From Ktedonobacteria bacterium brp13 (GTDB lineage Bacteria > Chloroflexota > Ktedonobacteria > Ktedonobacterales > Ktedonobacteraceae): DNA of 64,000 bases. The notes under the pieces were generated by a model, which was given only the letters and a program-made list of their open reading frames with translations, made no database searches and was not told the DNA's origin. Each line of letters starts with the position of its first letter. Position 1 is the stretch's first letter. The stretch spans positions 8,287,485 through 8,351,484 of the forward strand of contig AP024096.1 in assembly GCA_015099395.1 (NCBI GenBank). Reading direction: 5' to 3'. This document shows positions 27,187-36,186 of this stretch, piece after piece. The translations under genes and the position numbers were made by a program.

Positions 27187-27882
27187 CTACTTTACGCACT
27201 GTTGAGTCTTCCCAGGGTGGCTGGCATGAGCGCCGATCCGGGTGCGCAACGATGAAGCCTCCCTCAATCTCTGATCGACATTGACCCCATAGCATCTGCC
27301 TGACAGTGCGCGCAAGCACGAGGGTGAACAAAGGGCGGGCGGTGCGCGCACACTGACGTTCCTCGCTAACGCTTGGTCCAGGTTGCCCCTTGCCTGATTC
27401 ACAGAGGGCCTTTGTTCGCACGTGCAATGCGCAGCGGCGTGTGAGGGGGATAGATGACGAGTTCTCCCCGAATCGTCGCCTTTCTGGCTGCTCGTGGCCA
27501 GCGCGCCGTTTGATCTGTCGGTAACTATTTCGCCGATCAACAACCCGATGGTGATGCCTGGCTCTGCTTGCACACGCTCGCGCACGAGGGTGGTGAGTCT
27601 TTCAGGGATCACCGGCTGGTCGTAAAATTCGAGGACCGCATCATCCTGGTCGCTCCATCAGATAGATGGCGCTTAACTCAAGCGAGCTTTCAAACTGGAT
27701 CGCCACGCCCATTTTTCGGCTGGGAAAGAAGCCGGACACGTTCCCTCTTCGTCCCTGAACACGGCGTGCTGGTGGAGAATGACGCCGTGTTCAGGGACGA
27801 AGAGGAGATCCTGGGTCTGGGCAGTGAAATGCTGTTCGCGGCAGTAGTGCTGAAATTGGGCCTGGTCCATGCGCGTTTTCAT
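27187..27882 (-). pseudogene. Broken TnsA-like transposon endonuclease
   Basis: ATG 27882 has GAGGGAG upstream and reads MKTRMDQAQFQHYCREQ, then the frame is disturbed by a 24-bp inverted repeat. In a second frame it continues NVSGFFPSRKMGVAIQFES and LELSAIYLMER, and in a third frame DAVLEFYDQP, before diverging into VIPERLTTLVRERVQAEPG. This order (FPSRKMG, FES..LE..aiY.ME, LEFYDQP) is that of TnsA N-terminal endonuclease domains of Tn7-like elements. At least two frame changes and an internal loss are evident, so it cannot be functional. The 27187-27480 part is not recognisable. It starts just inside the right-end repeats and reads inward. Confidence 0.5.
27744..27805. repeat. 24-bp perfect inverted repeat inside the tnsA remnant
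   Basis: The arms 27744-27767 and 27782-27805 are exact reverse complements (core TTCGTCCCTGAACACGGCGT) around a 14-base loop. The repeat replaces expected TnsA coding sequence, so it looks like an insertion or a fold-back duplication. Confidence 0.8.
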
Positions 27883-27946
27883 GGGTCACATCTCCCTCGT
27901 GGAAATTCTTGCACAAAGGGTACCACAAGAAAGGCCAAAAAACGAG

Positions 27947-28027
27947 TTTTGACCCATATCCTGTCCGTTTTGACCCATATCCACGACCAGTAGTCCGTCA
28001 TTTTCTGTGAAAATGAGCCATATGTTC
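27947..28027 (-). repeat. Right-end array of putative TnsB-type binding sites
   Basis: TTTTGACCCATATCCTGTCC at 27947, TTTTGACCCATATCCACGAC at 27968 (21 bases apart) and a diverged AAAATGAGCCATATGTTC at 28010. They are inverted relative to the left array. The 28028-28279 stretch beyond holds no gene. Confidence 0.6.
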
Positions 28028-28279
28028 GAGAAATGGACCACAGAACACCTCATGGGTCAAAGAAAGCGCTACACGCACAGATATGCGTCAAAACGAGGAC
28101 TGGCCTGATTTTGTGAGGGACGTCAAGCAAGGATTAGAGCCAGGTGGTGGACAGCATATGTGTCACTGGCGAGGACAAAGCGATTGTCAAATCACACATA
28201 TGGCTAAACAAGAAGAGAGTTGTAGGCAGGATATATGATCGCCCTACAGCTCTCTTCTTATTTGCTTGCGTATGAGTAC

Positions 28280-30328
28280 TTAGATGCGTTCTAAAGGCTC
28301 GAGGCCTAGAACGCGCAACGCATTGTTCATCGTCTGAACGGTGGCTTTTACCAGGTACGCCCGGAAGGCTTTCACATGCTCATTCTCCTCTTTAAGGATC
28401 GGAGTTGTGTGCTCATAGAAGCCGCTAAAGTAAGCAGCCAGATCATAGGTATAGGTTGCGAGCATCGGCGGAGACAATTGCTCGGCTACTTCGGCGAGGC
28501 GGCGTGGATAGAGATCGATATGGCGCAGAAGATCCCACTCACTCTGTTCTAGCTGTTCAGGTACGGCATCAAGCTTCTCGGGGATCACATAGCCAGCATC
28601 ATCCAGGCGGCGCAGAATGCTATTCGCACGTGCATATGCATATTGCAGATAGACACCGGTATCGCCGTTTGGTCGCAGCACCTCATCTATATCGAGCGCG
28701 ATAATCTGCTGAAGATTGAAGCGGATCATAAAGTAGCGAATTGCCGAGGCTGCGAGAATAGCGGCGGTATCGTCCGATAGATCTGCGCGATTATCTTGTT
28801 TGCGTGCCTCTTGCATGCGCGCCATAGCAGCGTCGATCAGTTCGTCAGCTTTAATCTCGATACCTTTACGACCAGACATCGCATAATACTCATGACCATC
28901 GGACGTATCGATACCCAGACTGGCTGCGGTTGGTGCGGAGAGTGTGACAACCTCATATGCTAGATGCTTTGAGTTATCGGCCTGTCCGGCATAACCCAGG
29001 CGGCGCAGACTCTCATAGACGACCTGCTGAAGATAGGATTGGCGTACATCTATCACATTAATAACGCGCTGGGCGTGCCCGAATCTGTTAGCGGGAGCCT
29101 CTTCCTGTATCTTTTGCAGACGTTTATCATTTGGTGCCCGCATTGTCCAGAGCTTGCGCCCGTCATGCTGAATGCCCCACGGCACGAAGTGGAACTCAAC
29201 GCCCAACGTGTCAGCAAGTCCAAACTTCCACATCTGGTAGGCAATATCCTTTGCCGTATAGGTTGCGGTACCATCGCTACGCACAAGGATCTTATCGCTA
29301 GAGCGGTCGCCCTCACTGGTCTGAGCATCACCATCCCCAAACGGCAGAATCCAGCAACCTGCCGAAGGTCCGGTCTGAGGATTTTCTAACAGACCACTTT
29401 TTTTGAGGAGAGCAAACGTATGCTTCCAGAGATCAGCCCCGAGGATCGCAGACTCCCAGGTCAGCACATCATAAGAGATGTTTAAGCGAGCCATTGTCTT
29501 CAGATGAGCCTGTACAATGCGATGCGAAAGGTCCGCTGCTACCTGTGGATAGTTAGGACCTACCTCATTGCCATGCTCAATCGCTTGCAGTACCTCTTTA
29601 CGTAACTGTGCCGCTCGTTTACCAAGCTCGGACTCTTTATCATCATATACCTTGCACACGCATACATAGACACGTGAGCAGAAGTAGTCGAACGACTCAC
29701 CAGGCAGTTGGTCATTGCCACCTGGTACGTTCATCAAACCCTCTTCCAACAGCGTAAAACCAACGACCACATCAGCGACTTGAACGCCGGAGTCGTCGAT
29801 ATAGTTATCTGCCTCAACATGGTAGCCTTGTGAGCGCAACATGCGTACAACGGTATCGCCGATGCAGGAGTTGCGCAGGTGACCTACGTGAGCAGCCTTG
29901 TTACTATTGATATTTGTATGTTCAACAATAACCTTGACATTCGCACCTACAGTACTCTGTCCATAGTCAGGACCCTGCTCAATGATGCGCTCGATGATCT
30001 CTTGCCCCGTGCGAGCGCGGCTCATGCGAATGTTGACATAGCCTGGCCTGGTGGCAGTAACCTCTTGGATCTCAGGCTGGGGATGAGCTAGTAGAATAGC
30101 CTGGACCGTTTCTGCAATCTTCAGTGGCGGGCGCTTGAGCTTGCCTGACCAGGCCATCAAGGGAATAGAGTAATCGCCAAAGCTCGCCTGTGCCGAAGGG
30201 CGTATATCTATGGGAAGTTGCGCGGCATCGATATCAAGTTGCTCTTGCTCGATGAATGTCGCTCTTGTTTGTTGCAATAAACCGGTCAGATATGCAAAGA
30301 TATCCTGCGGTGTCGCGTCGTCCGTCAT
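28280..30328 (-). CDS. argS: Arginyl-tRNA synthetase
   Basis: Charges tRNA-Arg with arginine in the cytoplasm. 682 residues, longer than the usual 550-590, so one or more insertions are likely (for example around residues 225-260). The N-terminal additional domain precedes the class I HIGH motif in NINSNKAAHVGHLRNSCIGDTV; the ATP/tRNA region has MSGRKGIEIKADELIDAA at the KMSKS position, as is common in ArgS. The C-terminal DALR anticodon-binding domain has YLQYAYARANSILRRLDDAG. No T-box or other leader is visible upstream. Confidence 0.93.
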   Translation of the reverse strand: MTDDATPQDIFAYLTGLLQQTRATFIEQEQLDIDAAQLPIDIRPSAQASFGDYSIPLMAWSGKLKRPPLKIAETVQAILLAHPQPEIQEVTATRPGYVNIRMSRARTGQEIIERIIEQGPDYGQSTVGANVKVIVEHTNINSNKAAHVGHLRNSCIGDTVVRMLRSQGYHVEADNYIDDSGVQVADVVVGFTLLEEGLMNVPGGNDQLPGESFDYFCSRVYVCVCKVYDDKESELGKRAAQLRKEVLQAIEHGNEVGPNYPQVAADLSHRIVQAHLKTMARLNISYDVLTWESAILGADLWKHTFALLKKSGLLENPQTGPSAGCWILPFGDGDAQTSEGDRSSDKILVRSDGTATYTAKDIAYQMWKFGLADTLGVEFHFVPWGIQHDGRKLWTMRAPNDKRLQKIQEEAPANRFGHAQRVINVIDVRQSYLQQVVYESLRRLGYAGQADNSKHLAYEVVTLSAPTAASLGIDTSDGHEYYAMSGRKGIEIKADELIDAAMARMQEARKQDNRADLSDDTAAILAASAIRYFMIRFNLQQIIALDIDEVLRPNGDTGVYLQYAYARANSILRRLDDAGYVIPEKLDAVPEQLEQSEWDLLRHIDLYPRRLAEVAEQLSPPMLATYTYDLAAYFSGFYEHTTPILKEENEHVKAFRAYLVKATVQTMNNALRVLGLEPLERI

Positions 30329-30444
30329 AACTTGTGCCTCACTCTTTGGTATCTTTCAACCATCTCTTCAACCCATTTTGCCAATTACTATAGCGTAGGT
30401 TGGCATTATGGTCAAGCATTATTGCACGTTGAGGCCTACTCACA

Positions 30445-30582
30445 ATGTATAGTGAGCAATTTACAAAGGCTGGAAATCTAGCAGGTAAGCAAATCGACGA
30501 TGAGGAAACGACTGTCTCCATCATCGTCGACGTTTGTGATGAACTGTTGATTCAGCAGCCCGAATATGCAGCAGCAGATTGA
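30445..30582 (+). CDS. Possible small ORF of 45 residues between argS and acs
   Basis: ATG 30445 preceded by GAGG about 10 bases upstream reads MYSEQFTKAGNLAGKQIDDE, rich in acidic residues, to a TGA at 30580. It lies on the opposite strand to both neighbours. An internal CGACGATGA/TCATCGTCG inverted repeat spans 30497-30531. No family is known. It may be a chance ORF. Confidence 0.25.
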   Translation: MYSEQFTKAGNLAGKQIDDEETTVSIIVDVCDELLIQQPEYAAAD

Positions 30583-30618
30583 AGAAGAGCTATAGAAAAG
30601 CTCTGTCTTCTCTAGCGT

Positions 30619-32559
30619 TTAGCCGTCGAGCGTGCTGATATCACCGATCGGTTCACCAAGCTCTTTAGCGCGAATAACACGGCGCATAATCTTACCCGAG
30701 CGCGTCTTGGGCAGGCCTGCTGAGAATTCGATCTCTTCTGGTACCGCGAGTGCACCGACCGTCGTGCGTACATGCAGCTTGAGTTCGCGTGCCAGTTCGT
30801 CAGTGCCTTCGATACCATTTTTAAGAATGACAAAGACCTTAACGTGCTCGCCCTTCACCGGATCAGGCTTACCGATCGCAGCAGCCTCCGCAACAGACGG
30901 ATGGCTAACAAGGCTAGACTCAATCTCCATCGAACCCAGGCGGTGTCCACTCACCTTAATGACATCGTCAACACGCCCCTGAACACGGATGAAGCCATCA
31001 TGGTCCATCGTTGCGGCATCACCCGCAAAGTAGACATCTGGCAGCGTCTCCCAGTAGGTCTTGTAACGAGCCGGATCACCATAGACTGTACGCATCTGAC
31101 TGGGCCATGGATGACGAACGATCAGGAAACCCCCTTTACCCAGCCCAACCGAGTTGCTATTCTTATCCACAATATCAGCTTCAATGGTGGGCAGCGGGCG
31201 TGTCGCGCTACCTGGCTTGAGCGGTTGAATGATTGTTGGACTGATCAGGATCGAACCGGTCTCTGTTTGCCACCATGTATCCATGATTGGTAACTGGTCA
31301 CGTCCGATGTTATGTCGATACCACATCCAGGCTTCCGGATTGATTGGCTCACCGACCGAGCCTAGTAGCCGCAGCTGTGAGAGATCGTGTTTGGCCGGCC
31401 ATTCCTCACCAAAGCGCATCAGACCACGTATACCTGTCGGTGACGTGTAAAGGATACTTACTTTGAAACGCTCAGCAACGCTCCACCAGCGGTCAGGAGT
31501 GGGATACTGTGGTGTACCTTCAAAGAGGACGCTGGTCACACCATTCATTAATGGTCCATAGATAATATAGCTATGACCAGTGACCCAACCTACATCGGCG
31601 GTACACCAGTAAACATCATCATCTTTGATATCAAAGACATACTTTGTTGTAGCATAGGCACCAACGGCATAGCCACCCTGTACGTGGACGATACCTTTAG
31701 GCTTGCCGGTGCTACCACTGGTATAGAGAATATAGAGCAGATCTTCGCTATCCATTGGCTCGCAGGGGACTACGGTCTCCTCTGGGATATCTGCGATCAG
31801 AGTGTGCCAGAAGATGTCGCGTCCCTCTTTCATCTCGACCTTCAGACCTTCACGCTGGAAGACTATGACCTTCTGGATGCTCGGCGTCTCGGCGACTGCC
31901 TCGTCTGCAATCTGTTTGAGCTGAATCAGTTTACCACCGCGATGGTTACCGTCAGCGGTAATCACCATTGTAGCTTCAGCATCAATAATGCGGTCGCGTA
32001 GTGCACTGGCAGCAAAACCGCCAAATACCACAGAATGCACTGCTCCCAAACGTGCTACCGCCAGCACTGCAATGATCTGTTCAAGGATAGCAGGCATATA
32101 GATCGCAACACGATCGCCCTTCTTTAATCCCAGGTTCTGCAGGCCCTTCGCAAAGCGATTCGTCTCAACATACAGTTGTTCGTAGGTAATGGAGCGCGTC
32201 TCGCCATTATCAGCTTCCCAATGGAAGGCAACTTTATGGCGTATGGGCGTGTCCATATGGCGATCCAGGCAATTATAGACAATGTTGAACTTTCCACCAA
32301 CGAACCATTGAAAGAATGGTTTGGTTGTCCATTCAAAAGTCTTCTGCCATGGCTCAAACCAATGCAGTTCACGAGCCATATCGTCCCAATACTCGAAACG
32401 GTTGGCGATCGACCACTTATAGAAATCTTCATAATTATCGAAGCCCTTTGACTTCATATAAGCAGTAATATTTGCGTTAGCGACTTCAGCAGGAGATGGA
32501 TAGAAAATACGCTCTTCTGATAGAATAGAGTCGGTATCCTCAAAAAGATTGTTACCCAT
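30619..32559 (-). CDS. acs: Acetyl-CoA synthetase (AMP-forming)
   Basis: Activates acetate through acetyl-AMP to acetyl-CoA. 646 residues, the normal length. ATG 32559 follows GAGGAGG at 10 bases. Motifs of the ANL superfamily: LLYILYTSGSTGKPKGIVH (P-loop-like A3), TWWQTETGSILISP (A5), and the C-terminal GRVDDVIKVSGHRLGSMEIE and PKTRSGKIMRR, whose Lys is the acetylation-controlled catalytic residue. VFGGFAASALRDRI and WCTADVGWVTGHSYIIYGPL are specific to Acs. The 520-base gap upstream to 33081 shows no further gene, only a short direct repeat (GATACTGATGT) near 32925-32950. Confidence 0.95.
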   Translation of the reverse strand: MGNNLFEDTDSILSEERIFYPSPAEVANANITAYMKSKGFDNYEDFYKWSIANRFEYWDDMARELHWFEPWQKTFEWTTKPFFQWFVGGKFNIVYNCLDRHMDTPIRHKVAFHWEADNGETRSITYEQLYVETNRFAKGLQNLGLKKGDRVAIYMPAILEQIIAVLAVARLGAVHSVVFGGFAASALRDRIIDAEATMVITADGNHRGGKLIQLKQIADEAVAETPSIQKVIVFQREGLKVEMKEGRDIFWHTLIADIPEETVVPCEPMDSEDLLYILYTSGSTGKPKGIVHVQGGYAVGAYATTKYVFDIKDDDVYWCTADVGWVTGHSYIIYGPLMNGVTSVLFEGTPQYPTPDRWWSVAERFKVSILYTSPTGIRGLMRFGEEWPAKHDLSQLRLLGSVGEPINPEAWMWYRHNIGRDQLPIMDTWWQTETGSILISPTIIQPLKPGSATRPLPTIEADIVDKNSNSVGLGKGGFLIVRHPWPSQMRTVYGDPARYKTYWETLPDVYFAGDAATMDHDGFIRVQGRVDDVIKVSGHRLGSMEIESSLVSHPSVAEAAAIGKPDPVKGEHVKVFVILKNGIEGTDELARELKLHVRTTVGALAVPEEIEFSAGLPKTRSGKIMRRVIRAKELGEPIGDISTLDG

Positions 32560-33081
32560 GCCGATGTATCCTCCTCAATACGAAAGGACTTGTGCCACAA
32601 CTGTGTACAGCAGGTGCTAAAAGCTACTTCCTTGCAGGTGAGAAACTGTACGTGTTTCAATAGTAGTGTCGAACATACTTTGATGCCGGTTGTAGACGAC
32701 CTGACCGGGTACGCTTCTGGCAACCTAGATGCCGATACTCTATAATACATTGATATTGAGGTATTTGTCGAGTCATTGCAATAAGAAGCCAGAACTTGCG
32801 TGATTTTCTTGTTATCTGTTTGCCGGTGAAGTAGTTACTGTTAGCTGCGCTATGCTTAATAAAGAAGAGCTATCCAGGTGCAGCAAGAAGTGCTTACGTA
32901 AGGCAATTTTGTGAATGAGTACGTTGATACTGATGTCGGCGATACTGATGTATAGGTACATACACATTCTTCAAGCTTGACGTTACCTTGAGCTATAGAG
33001 TACGATGATTCTCGGTCAAGGAACACGCCGACATCCATAAATTATGCTAACACGAGCGTGTAGTAAAGCGGAGGCGTACGT

Positions 33082-33750
33082 ATGCAAGAGCGTGGGGTAT
33101 TGCGCTGGCTACAATTAACATACAAGGTTCCGAGTGAACCTTCGCAGAAGCGCGTCTGGGTCTGGCGACGACTTCAGCATCTGGGTGCGTACGCCTTACA
33201 GAACTCGGTCTATCTCTTACCGTATTCTGAGGAGGTCGAGAAGCATTTCCGTCAAATGGTCCAGGATATACGTGCGATGGGTGGTGAGGCCAGTATCTTT
33301 TCAGTGGTCGCGCTGGAGATCGAGGATGAGCAACGTATTTTGCATGCACTGTTAGAGACGCGTAATGCCGACTACCACAAGACTGTGAAGGTGTGTGCGC
33401 ACTTCCTGAGTCGAGCTGTCATTCTGGTTGAGCAGCAGTCCTGGAGCGTGCAGATCCAGGAAGAGTGTGCCGAGGTATTGGAGAAGGTTCATGTGCTTTT
33501 TCGCACGGCGCGTCGTCATGATGTATTAGGATCGTATACGGCCATCGCTCGGGCCTCGGCAGCCGAAGCTATTGCTGTTTGTGAGCAAGTTTTTCGCATC
33601 CTGCAGGATCGTGATTTTACGCGTGCACGTCGTCTGCTCGATCTTAATTATGAATGGATACAGCGACCATCTGATGCGGAAGAGGGGAGCCGATTACGTG
33701 AAGAACTGGTTGCTATGAGTAGCCAGGAGAGTAGTGAACTGCCGCTATAA
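33082..33750 (+). CDS. ChrB N-terminal domain protein
   Basis: 222 residues. The first 120 match the ChrB N-terminal (Chrome_Resist-associated) domain: LRWLQLTYKVPSEPSQKRVWVWRRLQ and LGAYALQNSVYLLPYSEEVEKHF, the latter diagnostic of the family. ChrB proteins regulate or assist chromate efflux in proteobacteria, but many stand-alone ChrB-N proteins occur without ChrA, as here, and their role is unknown. The C-terminal half is helical and lacks the usual ChrB C-terminal chromate-sensing part. ATG 33082 is the first in frame; GGAGGCG lies upstream. Confidence 0.75.
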   Translation: MQERGVLRWLQLTYKVPSEPSQKRVWVWRRLQHLGAYALQNSVYLLPYSEEVEKHFRQMVQDIRAMGGEASIFSVVALEIEDEQRILHALLETRNADYHKTVKVCAHFLSRAVILVEQQSWSVQIQEECAEVLEKVHVLFRTARRHDVLGSYTAIARASAAEAIAVCEQVFRILQDRDFTRARRLLDLNYEWIQRPSDAEEGSRLREELVAMSSQESSELPL

Positions 33751-33941
33751 AAAGGCATCTTTGTATGCACTTTTGGTCAATGTGAGTACTCTGAGAGTTG
33801 AGATCTGACCACAATATCCAGAAATCCTTTAAACTAATGGCTAAATACAACGTTTTCTTGCTACGAATCGTATATAATATAGTTGAGAAGTTGTTAAGTA
33901 GTAGGCCACCCTCCTACTCAATAGAACCAGGGGGAAGATCA

Positions 33942-34100
33942 ATGCAGAAGAATGCAATGACAAACCGACCGTCAAGCGGTGCGAAAGCAATAGCGATTGA
34001 TCCAACAGTCATGCTGGCACGTTATCGTCTTATCTTAATGATTACTCTTATCCTCTCTGCTGCATTCGCTCTTGGCCTCCGTATTATCTGCGGATTTTAG
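33942..34100 (+). CDS. Small single-span membrane protein, unknown
   Basis: 52 residues from ATG 33942, preceded by GGGGGAAG. A polar N-terminus (about 28 residues) is followed by one hydrophobic helix (LILMITLILSAAFALGLRII). No family is recognised. The ORF is followed by a good intrinsic terminator at 34234, which supports a short transcript here. Confidence 0.45.
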   Translation: MQKNAMTNRPSSGAKAIAIDPTVMLARYRLILMITLILSAAFALGLRIICGF

Positions 34101-34233
34101 CGGCCATACAAGGTGCAACGAATATCACGGATCTGGGGCGGACAGGTAGAGAAGAGGTATGGTGCGTGCATTAGTGCATGGTTGCAAGTGATAAAGCGTC
34201 GCATGAGCATACAAAAGAAGAGCAACATTGATG

Positions 34234-34267
34234 AGCATCGACAGTTTGTCTGTCGATGCTTTTCTTT
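34234..34267 (+). terminator. Intrinsic terminator
   Basis: AGCATCGACAG (34234-34244) pairs perfectly with CTGTCGATGCT (34250-34260) around TTTGT and is followed by TTTCTTTT. It ends the transcript of the small membrane protein gene. Confidence 0.85.
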
Positions 34268-34372
34268 TATGCAAGCGTCTCCCTACTTGCATGTAATTCG
34301 CAAAATGATTACAATTTGTCTATAACTTGGAATCATACATCTCTTTAAAAAGTAGTGTAGATCGGTAGAAGG

Positions 34373-35335
34373 ATGAGTTCATTGCTACCTAGACAGTATA
34401 CGCCTGGAGCTTCTCAGGGAACGCGTTCACACAGTTCGATTACGTCGCGTCCGGCACGAGATGCTACGCCACGTAGGATGATTGTGACGGCAGGAGTTGT
34501 GGCGTTTGCGTTGCGTGAGTGGTCGTTATGGGCCTTATTGCGTGTAGGGCCGTGGGGACCACCAATGCGACTGGTGTTAGGCCGGGAGTCAGTATCGGAG
34601 GCGGTTGAGCGTATTCTAGATGCGTTACTCATGTGGCCTGATGCGGCGACGTTAGTGCAAATGAAGTCGGGTTGGTTGGAACAGCAGGTGCATGTCTGGG
34701 GAAGTTCTGAGCAGGGATCGGCTGTCTCTTTGATGCATAGTATTCTTTTGCGTGCAAATCGAGATGAGCTACAGCCGCATCTGTTACGACAACCTGTGCC
34801 CAGTCTGCATGTGCAATGGGTACCTGTCGCGGCTATTGAGGTGGGCGAGTGGGAGATAGATCCTGATGCCCGGCCAGGTGTGCTCTCTGCGTTGCAAGCA
34901 CTACGCTCGCATATCATCCATGATCCTGCTGTTGTCGCACGCTATTTAGCTGATATGGATCGCATGAGCTCACCTGAAGTTGAGAAGGAGCGTTGGCGGA
35001 AGGCTCAGGCGGCTCACTCTGAAGAGCAAGCTACTCCTTCGTCGGCAGCTAAGCAACAGGGACAGCAGGGACGTGTACCTGCCAGCGCCAATTCACGCAA
35101 TACGATGCCTCTGGGCTTGTTGAAGCCACCCGCAACGGGGGATGGTACCTTTACCATGGCTGAGGCGCATGCGCTCTATCGGGCACTTTTGGCGGCTGAC
35201 GAACCATATGATAGTGAAGAGATGCAACGTCGCTTACTGCTCTCTGGTGTTGTCGAGGTCCTCAACGAGGAGCGTCCTTTGCGTGATTGGGCGGGTCAGC
35301 AGGAAGTGAGTCCTGTTTATCGCTATAATGGTTAA
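34373..35335 (+). CDS. Hypothetical protein, unknown function
   Basis: 320 residues, starting ATG 34373 (GTAGAAGG upstream). No recognised domain. The N-terminal 35 residues are Ser/Arg-rich and probably disordered. A globular part (about 38-205) has one moderately hydrophobic stretch (MIVTAGVVAFALREWSLWALLRV) and an amphipathic helical segment. An acidic, Gln/Ala-rich linker and a C-terminal helical domain (MAEAHALYRALLAADEPYDS) follow. The gene lies 64 bases before the cobalamin adenosyltransferase gene on the same strand and may be cotranscribed with it. Confidence 0.6.
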   Translation: MSSLLPRQYTPGASQGTRSHSSITSRPARDATPRRMIVTAGVVAFALREWSLWALLRVGPWGPPMRLVLGRESVSEAVERILDALLMWPDAATLVQMKSGWLEQQVHVWGSSEQGSAVSLMHSILLRANRDELQPHLLRQPVPSLHVQWVPVAAIEVGEWEIDPDARPGVLSALQALRSHIIHDPAVVARYLADMDRMSSPEVEKERWRKAQAAHSEEQATPSSAAKQQGQQGRVPASANSRNTMPLGLLKPPATGDGTFTMAEAHALYRALLAADEPYDSEEMQRRLLLSGVVEVLNEERPLRDWAGQQEVSPVYRYNG

Positions 35336-35399
35336 TACTGAAAGGCGATGCCACAGAAAGGGAGCGCAGGGGAACCAGGAGGAATGAAAGGGAAGAATT

Positions 35400-35951
35400 A
35401 TGGCTAAGGTGACAACAGGTACCGGTGATACTGGATATACAGGCCTATTGGGTGCAGAACGGGTGCCCAAATATGATGTACGCCCGGATACCTTTGGTAC
35501 GATTGATGAGGCAACCTCGGCATTGGGCCTGGCGCGCGCTATGACCAAAGAGCCGCGTGTCAGGGAGATTATCTTTCATGTGCAGCAAGAACTGTATCTG
35601 CTTATGGGAGAGTTGGCGACAACACCAGAGAACTATGAAAAGATGGGTTTGCAGATGACCGGTGCACATGTGCAGTGGTTAGAGCAGACCGAAGCGCAGC
35701 TTCAGCAAGAGGTAGAGATCCCCAATAAGTTTATTATTCCTGGCGATACGCTGGATGGAGCCGCTCTGGATCTAGCACGTACGATTATTCGCCGGGCGGA
35801 GCGCATGACTGTGAAGCTTTTACATGACAAGGTTATTCAGAATGTCGAGGTTGTACGCTATCTGAACCGCCTCTCCGACCTTATCTTTATCCTTGCGCGC
35901 TATATAGAGGTTAAATCATCGTTGGCAACATTGCCTACAGATGAAGAGTAG
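35400..35951 (+). CDS. Cob(I)alamin adenosyltransferase, PduO type
   Basis: 183 residues. Transfers the adenosyl group of ATP to cob(I)alamin, making coenzyme B12. Family features: TGTGDTGYTGLLGAERVPKYD (ATP-binding N-terminus), GTIDEATSALGLAR, FIIPGDTLDGAALDLARTIIRRAER with the conserved Arg/Glu pair, and VVRYLNRLSDLIFILARYIE. AGGAGG lies upstream of ATG 35400. Together with the B12 riboswitch and importer at 47.8-50.8 kb it suggests that the cell salvages cobalamins. The following 235-base gap contains a duplicated AAAGAAACCT (35993, 36036) and an AGAAAGTATACTTTCT-like palindrome near 36095, but no clear gene. Confidence 0.92.
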   Translation: MAKVTTGTGDTGYTGLLGAERVPKYDVRPDTFGTIDEATSALGLARAMTKEPRVREIIFHVQQELYLLMGELATTPENYEKMGLQMTGAHVQWLEQTEAQLQQEVEIPNKFIIPGDTLDGAALDLARTIIRRAERMTVKLLHDKVIQNVEVVRYLNRLSDLIFILARYIEVKSSLATLPTDEE

Positions 35952-36186
35952 AAGTAAGAGTAATCGCCGTGTTTTTCTTCCTATAGGAGAGCAAAGAAAC
36001 CTTTATTTTGTGAACTGTTTCATTGTTTTTCTGTTAAAGAAACCTCATACTTATTGATGGATATCACTTTTCACAGAGAGTTTACATGGAAAGTATACTT
36101 TCTAGCGAGACAAAATAGGTGTGTTTGGTATTACTCTTTGTAGAGATGCCTGAATTCAGTGCGGATCTGCTGGATAATGGAATGCA

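Larger units (their letters stand above)
25205..28027. mobile_element. Decayed Tn7-like transposon carrying an esterase gene
   Basis: Putative transposase-binding repeats of consensus GGACANNATATGGGTCAAAA occur twice at the left (25205, 25231) and three times in inverse orientation at the right (27947, 27968, 28010). A broken tnsA-like gene starts 65 bases inside the right end and reads inward, as in Tn7. Cargo is an intact erythromycin-esterase-family gene. No tnsB, tnsC or tniQ is present, so the element cannot move by itself. Exact ends and target duplication could not be fixed. Coordinates span the outermost repeats. Confidence 0.55.

Noticed and set aside
27187..27480. Independent gene at the 3' part of the tnsA remnant
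   Set aside because: The frame has no recognisable domain, composition is unusual (Arg/Ser/His-rich) and all frames are broken; treated as decayed sequence.
25205..28027. IS21-type insertion sequence
   Set aside because: Multiple end repeats first suggested IS21, but no istA or istB sequence exists and the decayed gene matches TnsA-type motifs.
30339..30618. T-box or other leader for argS
   Set aside because: No T-box sequence, specifier loop or antiterminator could be seen upstream of the argS start on the minus strand.
32560..33081. Small ORFs in the acs upstream gap
   Set aside because: Reading frames of about 60-98 residues are present on the minus strand, but they lack ribosome binding sites and plausible composition.
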